Assembly (NCBI RefSeq): GCF_003427025.1
Contig: NZ_QVAI01000007.1
Location: 186,001 to 250,000, forward strand
Reading direction: 5' to 3'
DNA from: Jiangella endophytica
GTDB taxonomy: Bacteria > Actinomycetota > Actinomycetes > Jiangellales > Jiangellaceae
DNA length: 64,000 nucleotides
This document shows, in pieces, positions 47,781 through 56,713 of this stretch. The notes below the pieces were generated by a model. That model did not search any database, was not told where the DNA came from, and saw only the letters and a list, made by a program, of their open reading frames with translations. A program made the translations under genes and the position numbers. Each line of letters begins with the position of its first letter. Positions within the stretch are counted from its first letter, which is position 1.

Positions 47781-47818
47781 CGCTGCGTGAAATAAACCGG
47801 GGCAAAGGGTAGCGAAAT

Positions 47819-47851
47819 GTGACACAGGGCTACCACGATATGGCGTGTCAC
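47819..47851. promoter_or_regulatory. GTGACAC/GTGTCAC inverted pair upstream of the carboxypeptidase gene
   Basis: Perfect 7-bp inverted arms at 47819-47825 and 47845-47851, 19 nt apart, 33 nt before the start of the M14 gene. Similar GTGAC palindromes occur at 52251-52309. Confidence 0.45.
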
Positions 47852-47883
47852 GTCATATAGTCCTCTTCCTCCGGGAGTGGCCC

Positions 47884-50280
47884 ATGGCACCGCAGACCCA
47901 CCGTCCCCGCCGCCGGCTGGCCGCCTTGGCAGCCCTGCCCCTGCTACTCGCAGGGCTGCCACTGGCCACCGGCGCGGAACCCGATCCCGACGATGTCGCG
48001 TCGCCCGTCTCCGCCGCCGAGACCGCCGGCCAGGCCGGTGAGATCGTCGAAGTCACGGTCGCCGACCAGGACGCCGTCATCGGCCTCATCGAGGCCGGCG
48101 CCGACGTCACCGAGTACACCCGCCCGGTCGACGGCGGCCTGCTCGTCCACGTCGTCGCGACGCCGGCCGAGCAGGCGGTGCTGCGCGACCTCGGTTACGC
48201 CGTCGGCGACGTCGTCGTCAGTGCCGCCGAGACCGCGGCCGTCGTCGCCGGGCGCGACGCCGCCGTTCGCCGGGCCGACCAGACCTTCGCCCGCCTGGCG
48301 GAGTCGCTGACACCACTGCGAGCGGAGTGGTTCGAGAGCGTCGGCGGCCAGACCTACCTGGGCGTCGAGGTGAAGAGCTCGCTCGGCGCCGACAGCAGCA
48401 CCGTCCTGACGGTGAGCTTCGGCGGCCAGAGCGTCACGATGGACCGCTTCGTCGACGCCGGCCAGTACATCTACCACACGTTCTTCGAGCCGGTCGCGGT
48501 CGACGACGTGCCGGCCGAGGTCACCGTCACCAGCAGCGGCGGCGCCTCGATCACCGTCCCCGTCGTCGAGTGGCTCGGCGACCCGCGACCGGAGCCCGGC
48601 CCGCACTACGCGACCGGCTTCGTCGACCACTACATGGACCCGACCGAGCTGTACGAGCGGATCGAGGCGCTGGCCGCCGAGTTCCCCGACCTCGCCGAGA
48701 TCATCGAGCTGCCGTACCAGACCAACGGGTACCGCCGGAAGGCGCAGGCGATGATCGGCACCGGCGCCTCGGCGTTCTACGTGACGTCGCGCGCCTGGGG
48801 CCACGAGGGCGGCAACGACCTGCGGCTGGAGACGGTGAACCCGGGCACGGCGAGCAGCCCGCTCGGCGTCACCGTCGCCGGCGCCACCGTCCGGGTGTCG
48901 CTGGGCACCGACGCGGCCGGCGCCCCGAACAGCACCGCGGCGCAGGTCGTCGCGGCCGTCAACGCCTCGCCCGCGGCGTCGGCGCTGGTGACGGCGTCGA
49001 CGTACCGCACGACCGGCGGCACCGGGCTCGCAGTGGCCGGCGGGCAGGACCTCACCGACGGGCTGGACGCACCCGCGGAGATCTCGCGCGACCCGTTCAC
49101 CGTGCGGGCGATCCGTATCGGCAAGGTCCGCGACGGGTCGCGGACCGGCGTGTTCGCCTACAGCCAGGAGCACGCCCGCGAGTGGGTGACGCCGCTGGTC
49201 GCACTGGAGACGGCGGAGCGGCTGCTGCGCAACTACGCCAACGACGCCGACACGAAGAAGCTGGTCGACGACCTCGACATCTTCATCATCCCGTCGGTGA
49301 ACCCCGACGGCAGCCACTTCTCCTTCTACGACCGCGCCGGGCAGCGGCGGAACATGACCAACCACTGCGGTCCGGAGAACTCCGACCCCGAGCGGGCCGC
49401 CACGAGCTGGGGCGTCGACCTGAACCGCAACTTCAGCGTCGGCTCCCGGTTCGACGGCTACAGCGGCGCGTCCGCGTCGTGCACCAGCGACACGTACTCC
49501 GGGCCGGCCGAACTGTCCGAGCCGGAGGCGCGCAACGAGGTGTGGCTCACCCAGGAGTACCCGAACATCGAGTTCGCGATGAACGTGCACTCCTACGGCG
49601 GCTATTTCATGTGGCCGCCCGGCGCGTACGTCTCGAACGGCCGCGTCCCGCTGCCCCGCCCGACCCTGGGTGAGGAGAACTACTTCTGGGCCGCGTCCAG
49701 CCACATCCTCTCCGCCGTGCAGGACTGGCGCGGCACGGCGGTGTGGCCCGGCCGCACCGGCCCGGTGAGCGACGTGCTCTACTCGGCGGCCGGCAACTCC
49801 GCCGACGAGCACTGGTACAACCGCGGCATCTTCGGCTGGGACTTCGAGGTCGGCGCGGACCTCTGGGACCCGGTCGAGCGGGAGTGGGACCCGCAGGGCT
49901 TCCAGCCGCCGTTCGCCGAGGGCTACGAGCAGGCCATGGAGTTCTCCAACGGCCTGATCGGGCTGCTCGAGGTGGCCCGCTCCTACGGCCGCGACAACCG
50001 GCCGCCGCGCACCACGCTCGAGCTCACCGACGAGGGCGTGACCTTCGAGTCGACCGAGCCGGTGACCATCCACTACACGCTGGACGGCAGCCGGCCGACG
50101 TACTCGTCGCCGCGGGTCGAGTCGGCCGGGCTGCGCGAACCCGCGGCGCCGATCCCGGTCGGTTCCGGGTCGACGCGGGTGCACTGGTTCTCCGTCGACG
50201 CCGCCGGCAACGTCGAGAACCGGTACGACCCGCTGCGTCCGAGCTCGAGCTACCGGAAGCAGACGGTGCGGGTCGACTGA
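47884..50280 (+). CDS. Secreted M14-family zinc carboxypeptidase with C-terminal beta domain
   Basis: A 798-residue exported peptidase. The signal peptide is RRRLAALAALPLLLAGLPLATGA (about 9-30). A prodomain-like region follows, then the catalytic domain with zinc ligands in SQEHAREW (about residue 425). It also has NPDG, the substrate arginine region VDLNRNF, the third zinc ligand in MNVHSYGGY and the catalytic glutamate in WDFEVGAD (about 656). An insert of about 100 residues (NPGTASSPLGVTVAGATVRV onwards) separates the two halves before the zinc site. The last 90 residues resemble the chitobiase C-terminal fold (IHYTLDGSRPTY). ATG 47884. Confidence 0.9.
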   Translation: MAPQTHRPRRRLAALAALPLLLAGLPLATGAEPDPDDVASPVSAAETAGQAGEIVEVTVADQDAVIGLIEAGADVTEYTRPVDGGLLVHVVATPAEQAVLRDLGYAVGDVVVSAAETAAVVAGRDAAVRRADQTFARLAESLTPLRAEWFESVGGQTYLGVEVKSSLGADSSTVLTVSFGGQSVTMDRFVDAGQYIYHTFFEPVAVDDVPAEVTVTSSGGASITVPVVEWLGDPRPEPGPHYATGFVDHYMDPTELYERIEALAAEFPDLAEIIELPYQTNGYRRKAQAMIGTGASAFYVTSRAWGHEGGNDLRLETVNPGTASSPLGVTVAGATVRVSLGTDAAGAPNSTAAQVVAAVNASPAASALVTASTYRTTGGTGLAVAGGQDLTDGLDAPAEISRDPFTVRAIRIGKVRDGSRTGVFAYSQEHAREWVTPLVALETAERLLRNYANDADTKKLVDDLDIFIIPSVNPDGSHFSFYDRAGQRRNMTNHCGPENSDPERAATSWGVDLNRNFSVGSRFDGYSGASASCTSDTYSGPAELSEPEARNEVWLTQEYPNIEFAMNVHSYGGYFMWPPGAYVSNGRVPLPRPTLGEENYFWAASSHILSAVQDWRGTAVWPGRTGPVSDVLYSAAGNSADEHWYNRGIFGWDFEVGADLWDPVEREWDPQGFQPPFAEGYEQAMEFSNGLIGLLEVARSYGRDNRPPRTTLELTDEGVTFESTEPVTIHYTLDGSRPTYSSPRVESAGLREPAAPIPVGSGSTRVHWFSVDAAGNVENRYDPLRPSSSYRKQTVRVD

Positions 50281-50293
50281 CCCGGCGGGAAGC

Positions 50294-50319
50294 GGTGGTC
50301 GCCGGACGCGGCGGCCACC
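50294..50319 (+). terminator. Terminator-like hairpin after the carboxypeptidase gene
   Basis: GGTGGTCGCC and GGCGGCCACC pair (one G-T) around a 6-nt loop, 14 nt after the stop. There is no U-tract. Confidence 0.45.
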
Positions 50320-50425
50320 GTCTTCTCGGCCCCGGCGTCCGGCACGGTCCACGGTGCGGGCACGGTGCGAACGGGGCGAAACGGCGGCCGTAGACTGCGT
50401 CCGTCGTCGTCGGACCGGGCACCGG

Positions 50426-50978
50426 GTGGGGGGTCAGCATCGACGTTCTGTTCGTCTGCACGGCCGGCCGCTGCCGTTCGCCCATCGCCGCCGCCATGCT
50501 CGACGCCTACGCGCCGCGGGCCGGGTCGCCGCTGGCCGGCCGGTCCGGCGCGCTGGTCGGCGCACACGGCTCGGTCCCGCCGGTCGGCATCACGGTCATG
50601 CGCGAGCGCGGACTGGAGCTGGGCGGGCACCGCAGCCTCCCCGTCACCGCCGCCTCGGTCGGGTCGGCGGCTCTGGTGCTCGGCATGGAGCGCGAGCACG
50701 TCCGCGCCGTCGTCGACGCCCATCCGGACGCCTGGGTGAAGACGTTCACCGTCAAGGACTTCGTCCGCCGCGTCGAGAAGTCCGCAGTCCGCGGCCGGCA
50801 CCAGCGCTTCGCCGACTGGCTCCGGCATGTCGGTGAGGGCCGCACCCGCGACGACATCGCCGGCGAGAGCCCCGAGGACGACATCGTCGACCCCTACGGC
50901 CAACGCGCCTCCGTCTGGCGCGAGGTGGTCGACGAACTCGACGACCTCGTCCGGCGGATGATCCCGAACGTGAGCTGA
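50426..50978 (+). CDS. Low-molecular-weight protein-tyrosine-phosphatase family protein with broken start
   Basis: The active-site loop CTAGRCRSP (CxxxxxR) follows the strand IDVLFV, and the C-terminal half holds the general-acid region DDIVDPYGQ before a final helix. The phosphatase frame has no ATG or GTG between an in-frame stop at 50391 and ATG 50496, which lies after the active site. A GTG at 50426 joins the frame only if one G of the six-G run 50428-50433 is removed, giving VGVSIDVLFVCTAG. Otherwise an unusual ATC start at 50439 is needed. About 180 residues once corrected; it could act in surface polysaccharide or stress signalling. Confidence 0.7.
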
Positions 50979-51020
50979 TCCGCCCTTCTCCCCAGCATTG
51001 CGACAAGCTAGTCTGCCACA

Positions 51021-51986
51021 ATGCAGTGGGACTATGCGGTGCCACCCGACTCCCCGCCGCCGCCCGCCGCCGTGCGGACGGTCCGCGGCGCGCTGCTCAG
51101 CGGCTGGAGCAGCGTCCACATCGGCACCGGCCCGACACGCCGCTCGCGCGGCGCGGTGTACGACGGCGGGCGACTGGTGCCGGAGTCGCTGCGCGCGGGA
51201 GGGTACGACGGCGACCACGTCGTCGCCGACGACCCGGCGTACTGCGCCGATCCGGCCGTCGACCGCCTCGCCGGCCGCTGGCTCTACGGCGGACACTGGA
51301 TGAGCCGGTTCGGGCATTTCGTCACCGAGACGCTGACCAGCCTGTGGCCGGTCGGCCGCGAGGTCGACGGGCTGGTGTTCCACCGGTTCGTCCTGCCCGG
51401 CACGCCGCTGGACTATCAGACCGAGCTGGTGCGACGCAGCGGCTGGGACGTCCCGCTCCGGGTCGTGACGCGGCCGACCGAGGTCGAGGAGCTGGTGGTG
51501 CCGGACCGCCCGTACCATCCCGGCCGGCGCACCAGCGCCGAGGCCGTCGACGTCTGGGACCGCGCCGCCGTCGCCGCACGGCCGGGCCCGCCGGTCTTCC
51601 TCTCCCGGACCAGGCTGCCGAACGACCGGCGGCGCAGCGACGGCGACGAACTCGTCGACGCACTCATGGAGCGACTCGGCTTCCGCGTGCTGCACCCGCA
51701 GGAGCTGCCGATCGCCGCGCAGCTCAGCGCCGTGGCCTCGGCACCGGTCATCGCCGGCGTCTCCGGGCCGGCACTGCATCTGTCGGCGTTCGCGCCACAG
51801 GCGACCCGGGTCCTCGAGATCGGCGACATCCGTACACGCACCCGCCCGCCGGGCGACCAACGGGTCATCGACGCCGCTCGCGGCCGGCTGACCGCCTTCG
51901 TCCCCCACCTCGGCCGCAGCAACGTCCGCGACGTCGGCGCCACCATGGCGGCCGTCACCACCTTGCTGGCCCGCCAGCATCCATGA
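51021..51986 (+). CDS. GT61/DUF563-like glycosyltransferase-family protein
   Basis: A 321-residue cytoplasmic protein. The N-terminal half contains WLYGGHWMSRFGHFVTETLTSLWP, the conserved block of the GT61/capsular polysaccharide group. Later motifs are VFLSRTRLPNDRR and RVLHPQELPIAAQLSAVASA, then VIAGVSGPALHLSAFAP and RVLEIGD. No membrane segment. ATG 51021. It follows the phosphatase gene by 42 nt, so the two may share a cell-surface glycan role. Confidence 0.75.
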   Translation: MQWDYAVPPDSPPPPAAVRTVRGALLSGWSSVHIGTGPTRRSRGAVYDGGRLVPESLRAGGYDGDHVVADDPAYCADPAVDRLAGRWLYGGHWMSRFGHFVTETLTSLWPVGREVDGLVFHRFVLPGTPLDYQTELVRRSGWDVPLRVVTRPTEVEELVVPDRPYHPGRRTSAEAVDVWDRAAVAARPGPPVFLSRTRLPNDRRRSDGDELVDALMERLGFRVLHPQELPIAAQLSAVASAPVIAGVSGPALHLSAFAPQATRVLEIGDIRTRTRPPGDQRVIDAARGRLTAFVPHLGRSNVRDVGATMAAVTTLLARQHP

Positions 51987-52250
51987 CGGCACGTCACAGT
52001 CGGGAGCCCGATGTCACGGGATCGGTCATCGGGCTGACGGAGCGGCTGCGAAACCGATAGACATATGCGCGCGCCGGTTCGGGCCCCGACCCACTCCACC
52101 GCCCATCGGCGCAGACCAGGGCCAGTTTCGATCAGTGAACCGCCGCCTTCGGGAACCCTGCGGCGCGACCCCGGACCCTTGCGCGCAACCGCCGCAGATG
52201 TCATGAAATGTCCTTTTCGCCGCGCGTCTTGTGGCTGCCGATGTTTCAAC
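51987..52250. other. Intergenic stretch before the small-gene pair
   Basis: No supported gene or RNA is seen in these 264 bases. The distal end leads into the GTGAC palindromes. Confidence 0.4.
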
Positions 52251-52309
52251 GTGTCACACGTCACGCGGTGACGCTGCACGATCGTGTGGGGAGTGTCACT
52301 CTGGTGACA
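52251..52309. promoter_or_regulatory. Cluster of GTGAC/GTCAC palindromes
   Basis: GTGTCAC at 52251-52257; CGTCAC-GCG-GTGACG at 52259-52273; TGTCAC-TCTG-GTGACA at 52294-52309. The last ends 28 nt before the leader gene. Repeated dyads of one motif suggest a regulator site; the factor is unknown. Confidence 0.55.
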
Positions 52310-52336
52310 TCTCCTAGAGAGTGCGGAGGGACGGAC

Positions 52337-52459
52337 ATGGCGATCGGGGTGCGCCGAGCGACCGTCGACCGCACACCACAGGCCGGCGTGGCGGCCGGTC
52401 GGACCAGCCAGGTCCCGGCCGCCACGCCTGATCAACGAAACGGGGAACGAGTCACGTGA
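52337..52459 (+). CDS. Small 40-residue leader-like protein
   Basis: ATG 52337 has GGAGGG seven bases upstream. The 40-residue product is Arg/Thr/Ala-rich and without a recognised domain. Its stop overlaps the next gene's GTG (GTGA), so its translation would deliver ribosomes to the downstream gene. It may be a leader peptide whose role is coupling. Confidence is moderate because it is short. Confidence 0.5.
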   Translation: MAIGVRRATVDRTPQAGVAAGRTSQVPAATPDQRNGERVT

Positions 52460-52785
52460 GCCAGCCCGCTCAACTTCCGCGCCGCTTCGCCCTGCACCGT
52501 CGCTACGACATCACCGGCGTCTCCGGCACGGGCATCGTCGCCTACGGCACGCAGTACCCCACCGGCCGCACGACGCTGGCCTGGTGCTGTTCCGACGTCC
52601 AGTCGGTCGCCGTCTACGACGACATCGAGCACGTCGAGACCATCCACGGCCACGGCGGCCTCACCGAGATCCGCTGGATCGACCCGCCGCCGGCCCCGGA
52701 GCCCACCGCGAGCGCGCACCCGACGGGGTTCACCGTCCTCGCCGGCAAGGCCCGCTGCGCCACCGCCGCGCAGCAGACCGCGTAG
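52456..52785 (+). CDS. Small conserved-type actinobacterial protein
   Basis: A 109-residue product starting at GTG 52456. Its core DITGVSGTGIVAYGTQYPTG, followed by LAWCCSDVQSVAVYDDI and ETIHGHGGLTEIRWID, is the pattern of small beta-rich proteins seen in many actinobacteria and their phages; none has an assigned role. A Pro/Ala/Thr tail holds one more Cys. Coupled to the 40-residue leader and convergent with the oxidoreductase gene, 4 nt apart. Confidence 0.7.
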   Translation: MSQPAQLPRRFALHRRYDITGVSGTGIVAYGTQYPTGRTTLAWCCSDVQSVAVYDDIEHVETIHGHGGLTEIRWIDPPPAPEPTASAHPTGFTVLAGKARCATAAQQTA

Positions 52786-52789
52786 TCCG

Positions 52790-53785
52790 TTACCCGGCGA
52801 GCAGCGCTACCGGCTCGCCGCTGGCGGCCGACCGGTACGCGGCCAGCGCCACGCGGGTGGCCGCCAGCCCGTCCTCGCCGGTGACGGAGGGCCGGCGCCG
52901 ATGACGGGCCGCGTCGAGGAACTCCTCGATCATGCCCTGATTGGCATCGGACCCCCACATCGGCCAGTCCAGCTGCCCAGGCGACGCGCCGTGCACGGTG
53001 AGGTGCTGGCTGAAGGCGTCGACGGCGATGGTGCCGTGCTCGCCGACCAGCTCGAGGGTGAGCCCGCCCCAGGTGGGATAGCCCTCCGGGCGGCTCCAGC
53101 TGGAGTCGATGGTGGCGAACACGCCGTCGGGATAGCCGAGCATGACCAGCCCGCCGGTCTCGACGGTGACGGTGTCGCGGTGCAGGACGCGGTTGGTCGC
53201 CGCGTACACGTCGACGGGATCGTGACCCAGGTACCAGCGCAGGACGTCGGCGAGATGCACCACATGGTCCATGAGCGCGCCGCCGCCGGCCAGCACGGGA
53301 TCGGCGAACCAGGCACCGTGCCGGGTCGGCAGCACGCTCTGGTTCGTGCCGGTGCAGGCGTAGACCTGGCCGAGTGCGCCGTCGGCGAGCAGCGCCGCGG
53401 ACTCGCGCAGCGGCGGGCTGAACCGCATGGGGAACGCCGTCATCAGCGGTACGCCGGCGCCGGCGCACACGTCGACGATCGCCCGCGCGTCGTCCTCGTT
53501 CGTGGCGAGCGGCTTCTCACAGAGCACGGCGACACCGGCCGCCGCCGCCAGCTCGACCAGACGACGGTGGTGCACCGTCTCCGAACCGACGACGACCGCG
53601 TCGACCCCCGCGTCCAGCAGCCGCTGCGGCGAGGGGAACCACGCGACGGAGTGAGCGGCCGCCCAGCGCATGCCCCGCTCGGCGTCGTCGTCGCTGACGC
53701 CGACCACCTCGGCGCCGGCGGCACGGATGTTGCCGACATAGGCGTCGACGTGCACGTGAGCGGTGGACAGGAAGCCGACCCTCAT
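52790..53785 (-). CDS. Gfo/Idh/MocA-family oxidoreductase with altered nucleotide loop
   Basis: A 331-residue NAD(P)-dependent sugar oxidoreductase. The N-terminal Rossmann start reads VGFLSTAHVHVDAYVGN, so the GxGxxG loop is replaced by a His-containing loop found in one subgroup. The lysine motif VLCEKPLATN (about 95-104) and the C-terminal beta-sheet HVVHLADVLRWYLG are present. ATG 53785 overlaps the preceding gene's stop. Last gene of the sugar-import operon; likely reduces or oxidises an imported keto-sugar. Confidence 0.88.
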   Translation of the reverse strand: MRVGFLSTAHVHVDAYVGNIRAAGAEVVGVSDDDAERGMRWAAAHSVAWFPSPQRLLDAGVDAVVVGSETVHHRRLVELAAAAGVAVLCEKPLATNEDDARAIVDVCAGAGVPLMTAFPMRFSPPLRESAALLADGALGQVYACTGTNQSVLPTRHGAWFADPVLAGGGALMDHVVHLADVLRWYLGHDPVDVYAATNRVLHRDTVTVETGGLVMLGYPDGVFATIDSSWSRPEGYPTWGGLTLELVGEHGTIAVDAFSQHLTVHGASPGQLDWPMWGSDANQGMIEEFLDAARHRRRPSVTGEDGLAATRVALAAYRSAASGEPVALLAG

Positions 53786-54786
53786 GCGGCCACCTCCACG
53801 TCGACGGGCCGGCCGGTGGCGATCGACCGCCCGACCGCGGTCGCGATCCGCACCGCGGCGAGGGCGTCCTCGGCGGTCACGACCGGCACCGCCGCGCCAC
53901 GGACGACGTCGAGGAAATGCCGCAGCTGGACGGCATAGGGCGTCTCGGCGAGCGGGCTGGACGGCAGCGGCATCTCCCCCGCCCGGACACCCGCCCGCAG
54001 GGCCGGGCGCACCGGCGCGGTGCGGTCGGAGTCGATGTCGAGCACGCCACCGGTGCCCGAGATCTCGGCCCGGGTGCGAAACGTCGGCGGAGGATGAGCC
54101 CACGATCCTTCGACATGGCTGATCGCGCCGGACTCGTGCCGCAGGATGGCGAGGACGTGGTCGGCGCGGACGTCGGGGCGCACGGCGCGGACACTGCGCG
54201 CATGCACGCTCACGACCTCGCCGGCGACCCATCGGGCGTAGTCGAGATCGTGGATCATCAGGTCGACGTGGAGTCCGCCCGAGCGCGTCTCGTCGAAGTA
54301 CCAGTCGTCCGCGGGTTTCGCCGGCGGGAACGTCGCCCGGGTCAGCCGGACCACCGCCGGTGCGCCGATCGCGCCGGCGTCGACCGCCGCCTTCGCCGCC
54401 GCGTACTCGGGGAAGAACCGCACGACGTGGGCCGGCAGCAGCGGCACGCCGGCGTCCCGGCACACCGCGATCACGTCCGCCGCCTCGTCGGGCGTTCGGG
54501 CCAGCGGCTTCTCGCAGACGACGGCGCACCCGGCGCGAGCCGCGCGGACGGTGATCTCGTGGTGCAGGTCGGTGGGAACGCAGACGTCCACGAGATCGAC
54601 CCGGCCGAGGAGGTCGTCCAGGTCGGCGCAGGCCTGCATGCCGTACTCGCGGGCGAGCCGGGCGGGCGGACCACCCGACCCGGCCACGACCGCGGTCAGC
54701 CGGGCGTCCGGACAGGTCGCCCACGCCGCCGCGTGCACCGCACCCATGAAGCCCGCCCCGACGATGCCGATGCGCGTCCGGCTCAT
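53782..54786 (-). CDS. Gfo/Idh/MocA-family oxidoreductase
   Basis: A 334-residue NAD(P)-dependent oxidoreductase. The Rossmann loop GIVGAGFMGAVHAAAW is canonical. The catalytic lysine motif is VVCEKPLART (about 93-102), and the substrate-binding GGLHVDLMIHDLDYARW holds the conserved Asp/His pair. Start ATG 54786 overlaps the permease stop, and the stop overlaps the next oxidoreductase start. Paired with a diverged paralogue, as in inositol-like or 3-keto-sugar pathways. Confidence 0.92.
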   Translation of the reverse strand: MSRTRIGIVGAGFMGAVHAAAWATCPDARLTAVVAGSGGPPARLAREYGMQACADLDDLLGRVDLVDVCVPTDLHHEITVRAARAGCAVVCEKPLARTPDEAADVIAVCRDAGVPLLPAHVVRFFPEYAAAKAAVDAGAIGAPAVVRLTRATFPPAKPADDWYFDETRSGGLHVDLMIHDLDYARWVAGEVVSVHARSVRAVRPDVRADHVLAILRHESGAISHVEGSWAHPPPTFRTRAEISGTGGVLDIDSDRTAPVRPALRAGVRAGEMPLPSSPLAETPYAVQLRHFLDVVRGAAVPVVTAEDALAAVRIATAVGRSIATGRPVDVEVAA

Positions 54787-55667
54787 TTGACCGCTCCCGA
54801 CGTCAGGCCGCGGACGAACTGCCGCGAGAAGATGATGAACAGCGCCAGCATCGGCAGCGCCGCCAGCGTCAGCACGGCGAGCACGGCGTTCCAGTCGCTG
54901 ACGAACTGCCCGAGGAACAGCTGGGTGCCCAGGGTGACCGTGCGGACGCTCTCGCCGGGCGTGAGGATCAGCGGGAACCACAGGTCGTTCCAGATCGGCA
55001 GCATCGTGTAGACGCCGATGGCGGCCAGCCCCGGCCGCACGAGCGGCAGCACCAGGAAGTACACCCGGTACTCGCTCGCGCCGTCGATGCGCGCCGCGTC
55101 CTTGAGGTCGCCGGGCACCTGTTTGAAGAACGCGGTCAGGACGAACACCGCCAGTGGCAGCCCCATGGCGGTGTACACCAGCACCAGGCCGGCCAGCGAG
55201 TTCACCAAGCCCAGGCGGACCATGAGGTCGAGGATCCCGACAGTGCCGAGCCGGATCGGGATCATGATGCCCACGGCCAGGTACAGCGACACGAACGTGA
55301 TGCCCACGAAGCGGTACTCGGCCAGGGCGAACGCGGCCATCGACCCGAGCAGCAGCACCAGGGCCACCGTGCCGACGGTGACGACGAAGCTGTTGAGGAA
55401 GTACAGCTCGAACCGGGCCCGGGTGAAGACCGTCTCGAAGCCGCCCAGATCCAGCGTCGACGGCGTCGGAAAGGCGAACGGCTCCTCGAAGATCGCCTGG
55501 CGGGACTTGAACGCGTTCATGACGATCAGCGCGATCGGACCGCATGCCACGACGACGTAGGCGAGCAGGATGACGTGCGGAACCGCCGCGCCGGCGCGCG
55601 TCCGCCACGACCGGCTCGCCCGCGTCGGCCGCGCGACACCGCGGGCCGGGGTGCTCACAGCGCTCAC
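54783..55667 (-). CDS. Carbohydrate ABC transporter permease, MalG type
   Basis: A 294-residue CUT1 permease with six helices, beginning VILLAYVVVACGPIALIVMNAF. The EAA loop is PGDLKDAARIDGASEYRVYF near residue 195. It ends FIIFSRQFVRGLTSGAVK, a standard MalG C-terminus. Starts 10 nt after the MalF-type gene. No ATPase is encoded in the operon. Confidence 0.93.
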   Translation of the reverse strand: MSAVSTPARGVARPTRASRSWRTRAGAAVPHVILLAYVVVACGPIALIVMNAFKSRQAIFEEPFAFPTPSTLDLGGFETVFTRARFELYFLNSFVVTVGTVALVLLLGSMAAFALAEYRFVGITFVSLYLAVGIMIPIRLGTVGILDLMVRLGLVNSLAGLVLVYTAMGLPLAVFVLTAFFKQVPGDLKDAARIDGASEYRVYFLVLPLVRPGLAAIGVYTMLPIWNDLWFPLILTPGESVRTVTLGTQLFLGQFVSDWNAVLAVLTLAALPMLALFIIFSRQFVRGLTSGAVK

Positions 55668-55677
55668 TCTGGGCTCC

Positions 55678-56649
55678 TCACAGTTCGTAGCTCTCGACGC
55701 GCCGCTGCCAGCCGTAGAAGTAGAGCAGCACGCCGGCCAGGATGAGCAGGAACATCATGGTGGCGACCGTGGCGCCCATCGTGCTGGAGCCCTGCTGGAG
55801 CTGGAAGCCGAAGAACGTGCGGAAGAACAACGTCCCCATGATGTCCGAGGCGAAGTCCGGTCCGGCCAGGGCGCCCTTCACGGTGTAGATCAGGTCGAAC
55901 GCGTTCATGTTGGCGACGTACGTGACGACGGAGACGATGCCGACGGTGGGCAGGATCAGTGGGAACTTGACCCGCCAGAACGTCGTCCAGCCGCCGGCGC
56001 CGTCGACCGTCGCCGCCTCGGTCAGCTCGTCGGGGATGCTGATCAGCACGGCGTAGAAGAGGATCATCGGGATGCCGATGTACTGCCACACCGACATCAG
56101 CGCGAGCGTCACCAGCGCCGTGCTCGACTGGCCGAGCAGTGGCGTGTCGACGAACCCCCACACCGGGCTGATGATGAGCTGCCAGATGAAGCCGACGATG
56201 ACCACGCTCAGCGTCGTCGGGATGAACAGCAGCGTGCGGTAGGTCCCGCGTCCCTTCAGCGTGGGGGCGGCCAGCAGCGCCGCGAGCAGCAGCCCGATCG
56301 GGTTCTGGACGAAGAAGTGCACGGCGAAGAACACCAGGTTGTTCCACACCGCGTTCCAGAACGCCTCGGACAGCAGGTCGTCGGAGAGCAGGTGGACGAA
56401 GTTGTCCAGCCCGACGAACGTGTGCACGCCGTCCCGCGGCGCGTACAGGCTCAGCCGCAGTGAGTCGAGCAGCGGGTAGACCATGAAGATCGTGTAGATC
56501 GCCGCCGCCGGCGCGATGAAGACGACCACATGGGTGCGGAACCGGCGACGCGGACGGGCGGCGGGTCCCGCCGCCACGGCCGGGCCGCTCGCCGTCGTGG
56601 CCTCGGTGTCGATCCCCTCGGGAAGCGCCGAGGTCCGCGGTCGGGTCAT
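55678..56649 (-). CDS. Carbohydrate ABC transporter permease, MalF type
   Basis: A 323-residue CUT1 permease. A Pro/Ala/Arg-rich N-terminus precedes helix one (FRTHVVVFIAPAAAIYTIFMVY). The EAA loop is PDELTEAATVDGAGGWTTFW near residue 220. ATG 56649 has an AAGGAG ribosome site. A perfect hairpin separates it from the binding-protein gene, probably tuning their ratio. Confidence 0.93.
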   Translation of the reverse strand: MTRPRTSALPEGIDTEATTASGPAVAAGPAARPRRRFRTHVVVFIAPAAAIYTIFMVYPLLDSLRLSLYAPRDGVHTFVGLDNFVHLLSDDLLSEAFWNAVWNNLVFFAVHFFVQNPIGLLLAALLAAPTLKGRGTYRTLLFIPTTLSVVIVGFIWQLIISPVWGFVDTPLLGQSSTALVTLALMSVWQYIGIPMILFYAVLISIPDELTEAATVDGAGGWTTFWRVKFPLILPTVGIVSVVTYVANMNAFDLIYTVKGALAGPDFASDIMGTLFFRTFFGFQLQQGSSTMGATVATMMFLLILAGVLLYFYGWQRRVESYEL

Positions 56650-56670
56650 GCGTTCTCCTTCGCGGAAGTG

Positions 56671-56702
56671 GGGTGTGGCGCGGCGGCCGCCGCGCCACAC
56701 CC
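56671..56702 (-). terminator. Perfect 16-bp palindrome between binding-protein and permease genes
   Basis: Arms 56671-56686 and 56687-56702 are exactly complementary with no intervening loop. Such intercistronic hairpins stabilise the binding-protein message and reduce permease expression. Confidence 0.65.
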
Positions 56703-56713
56703 GCGCCGTCGGC

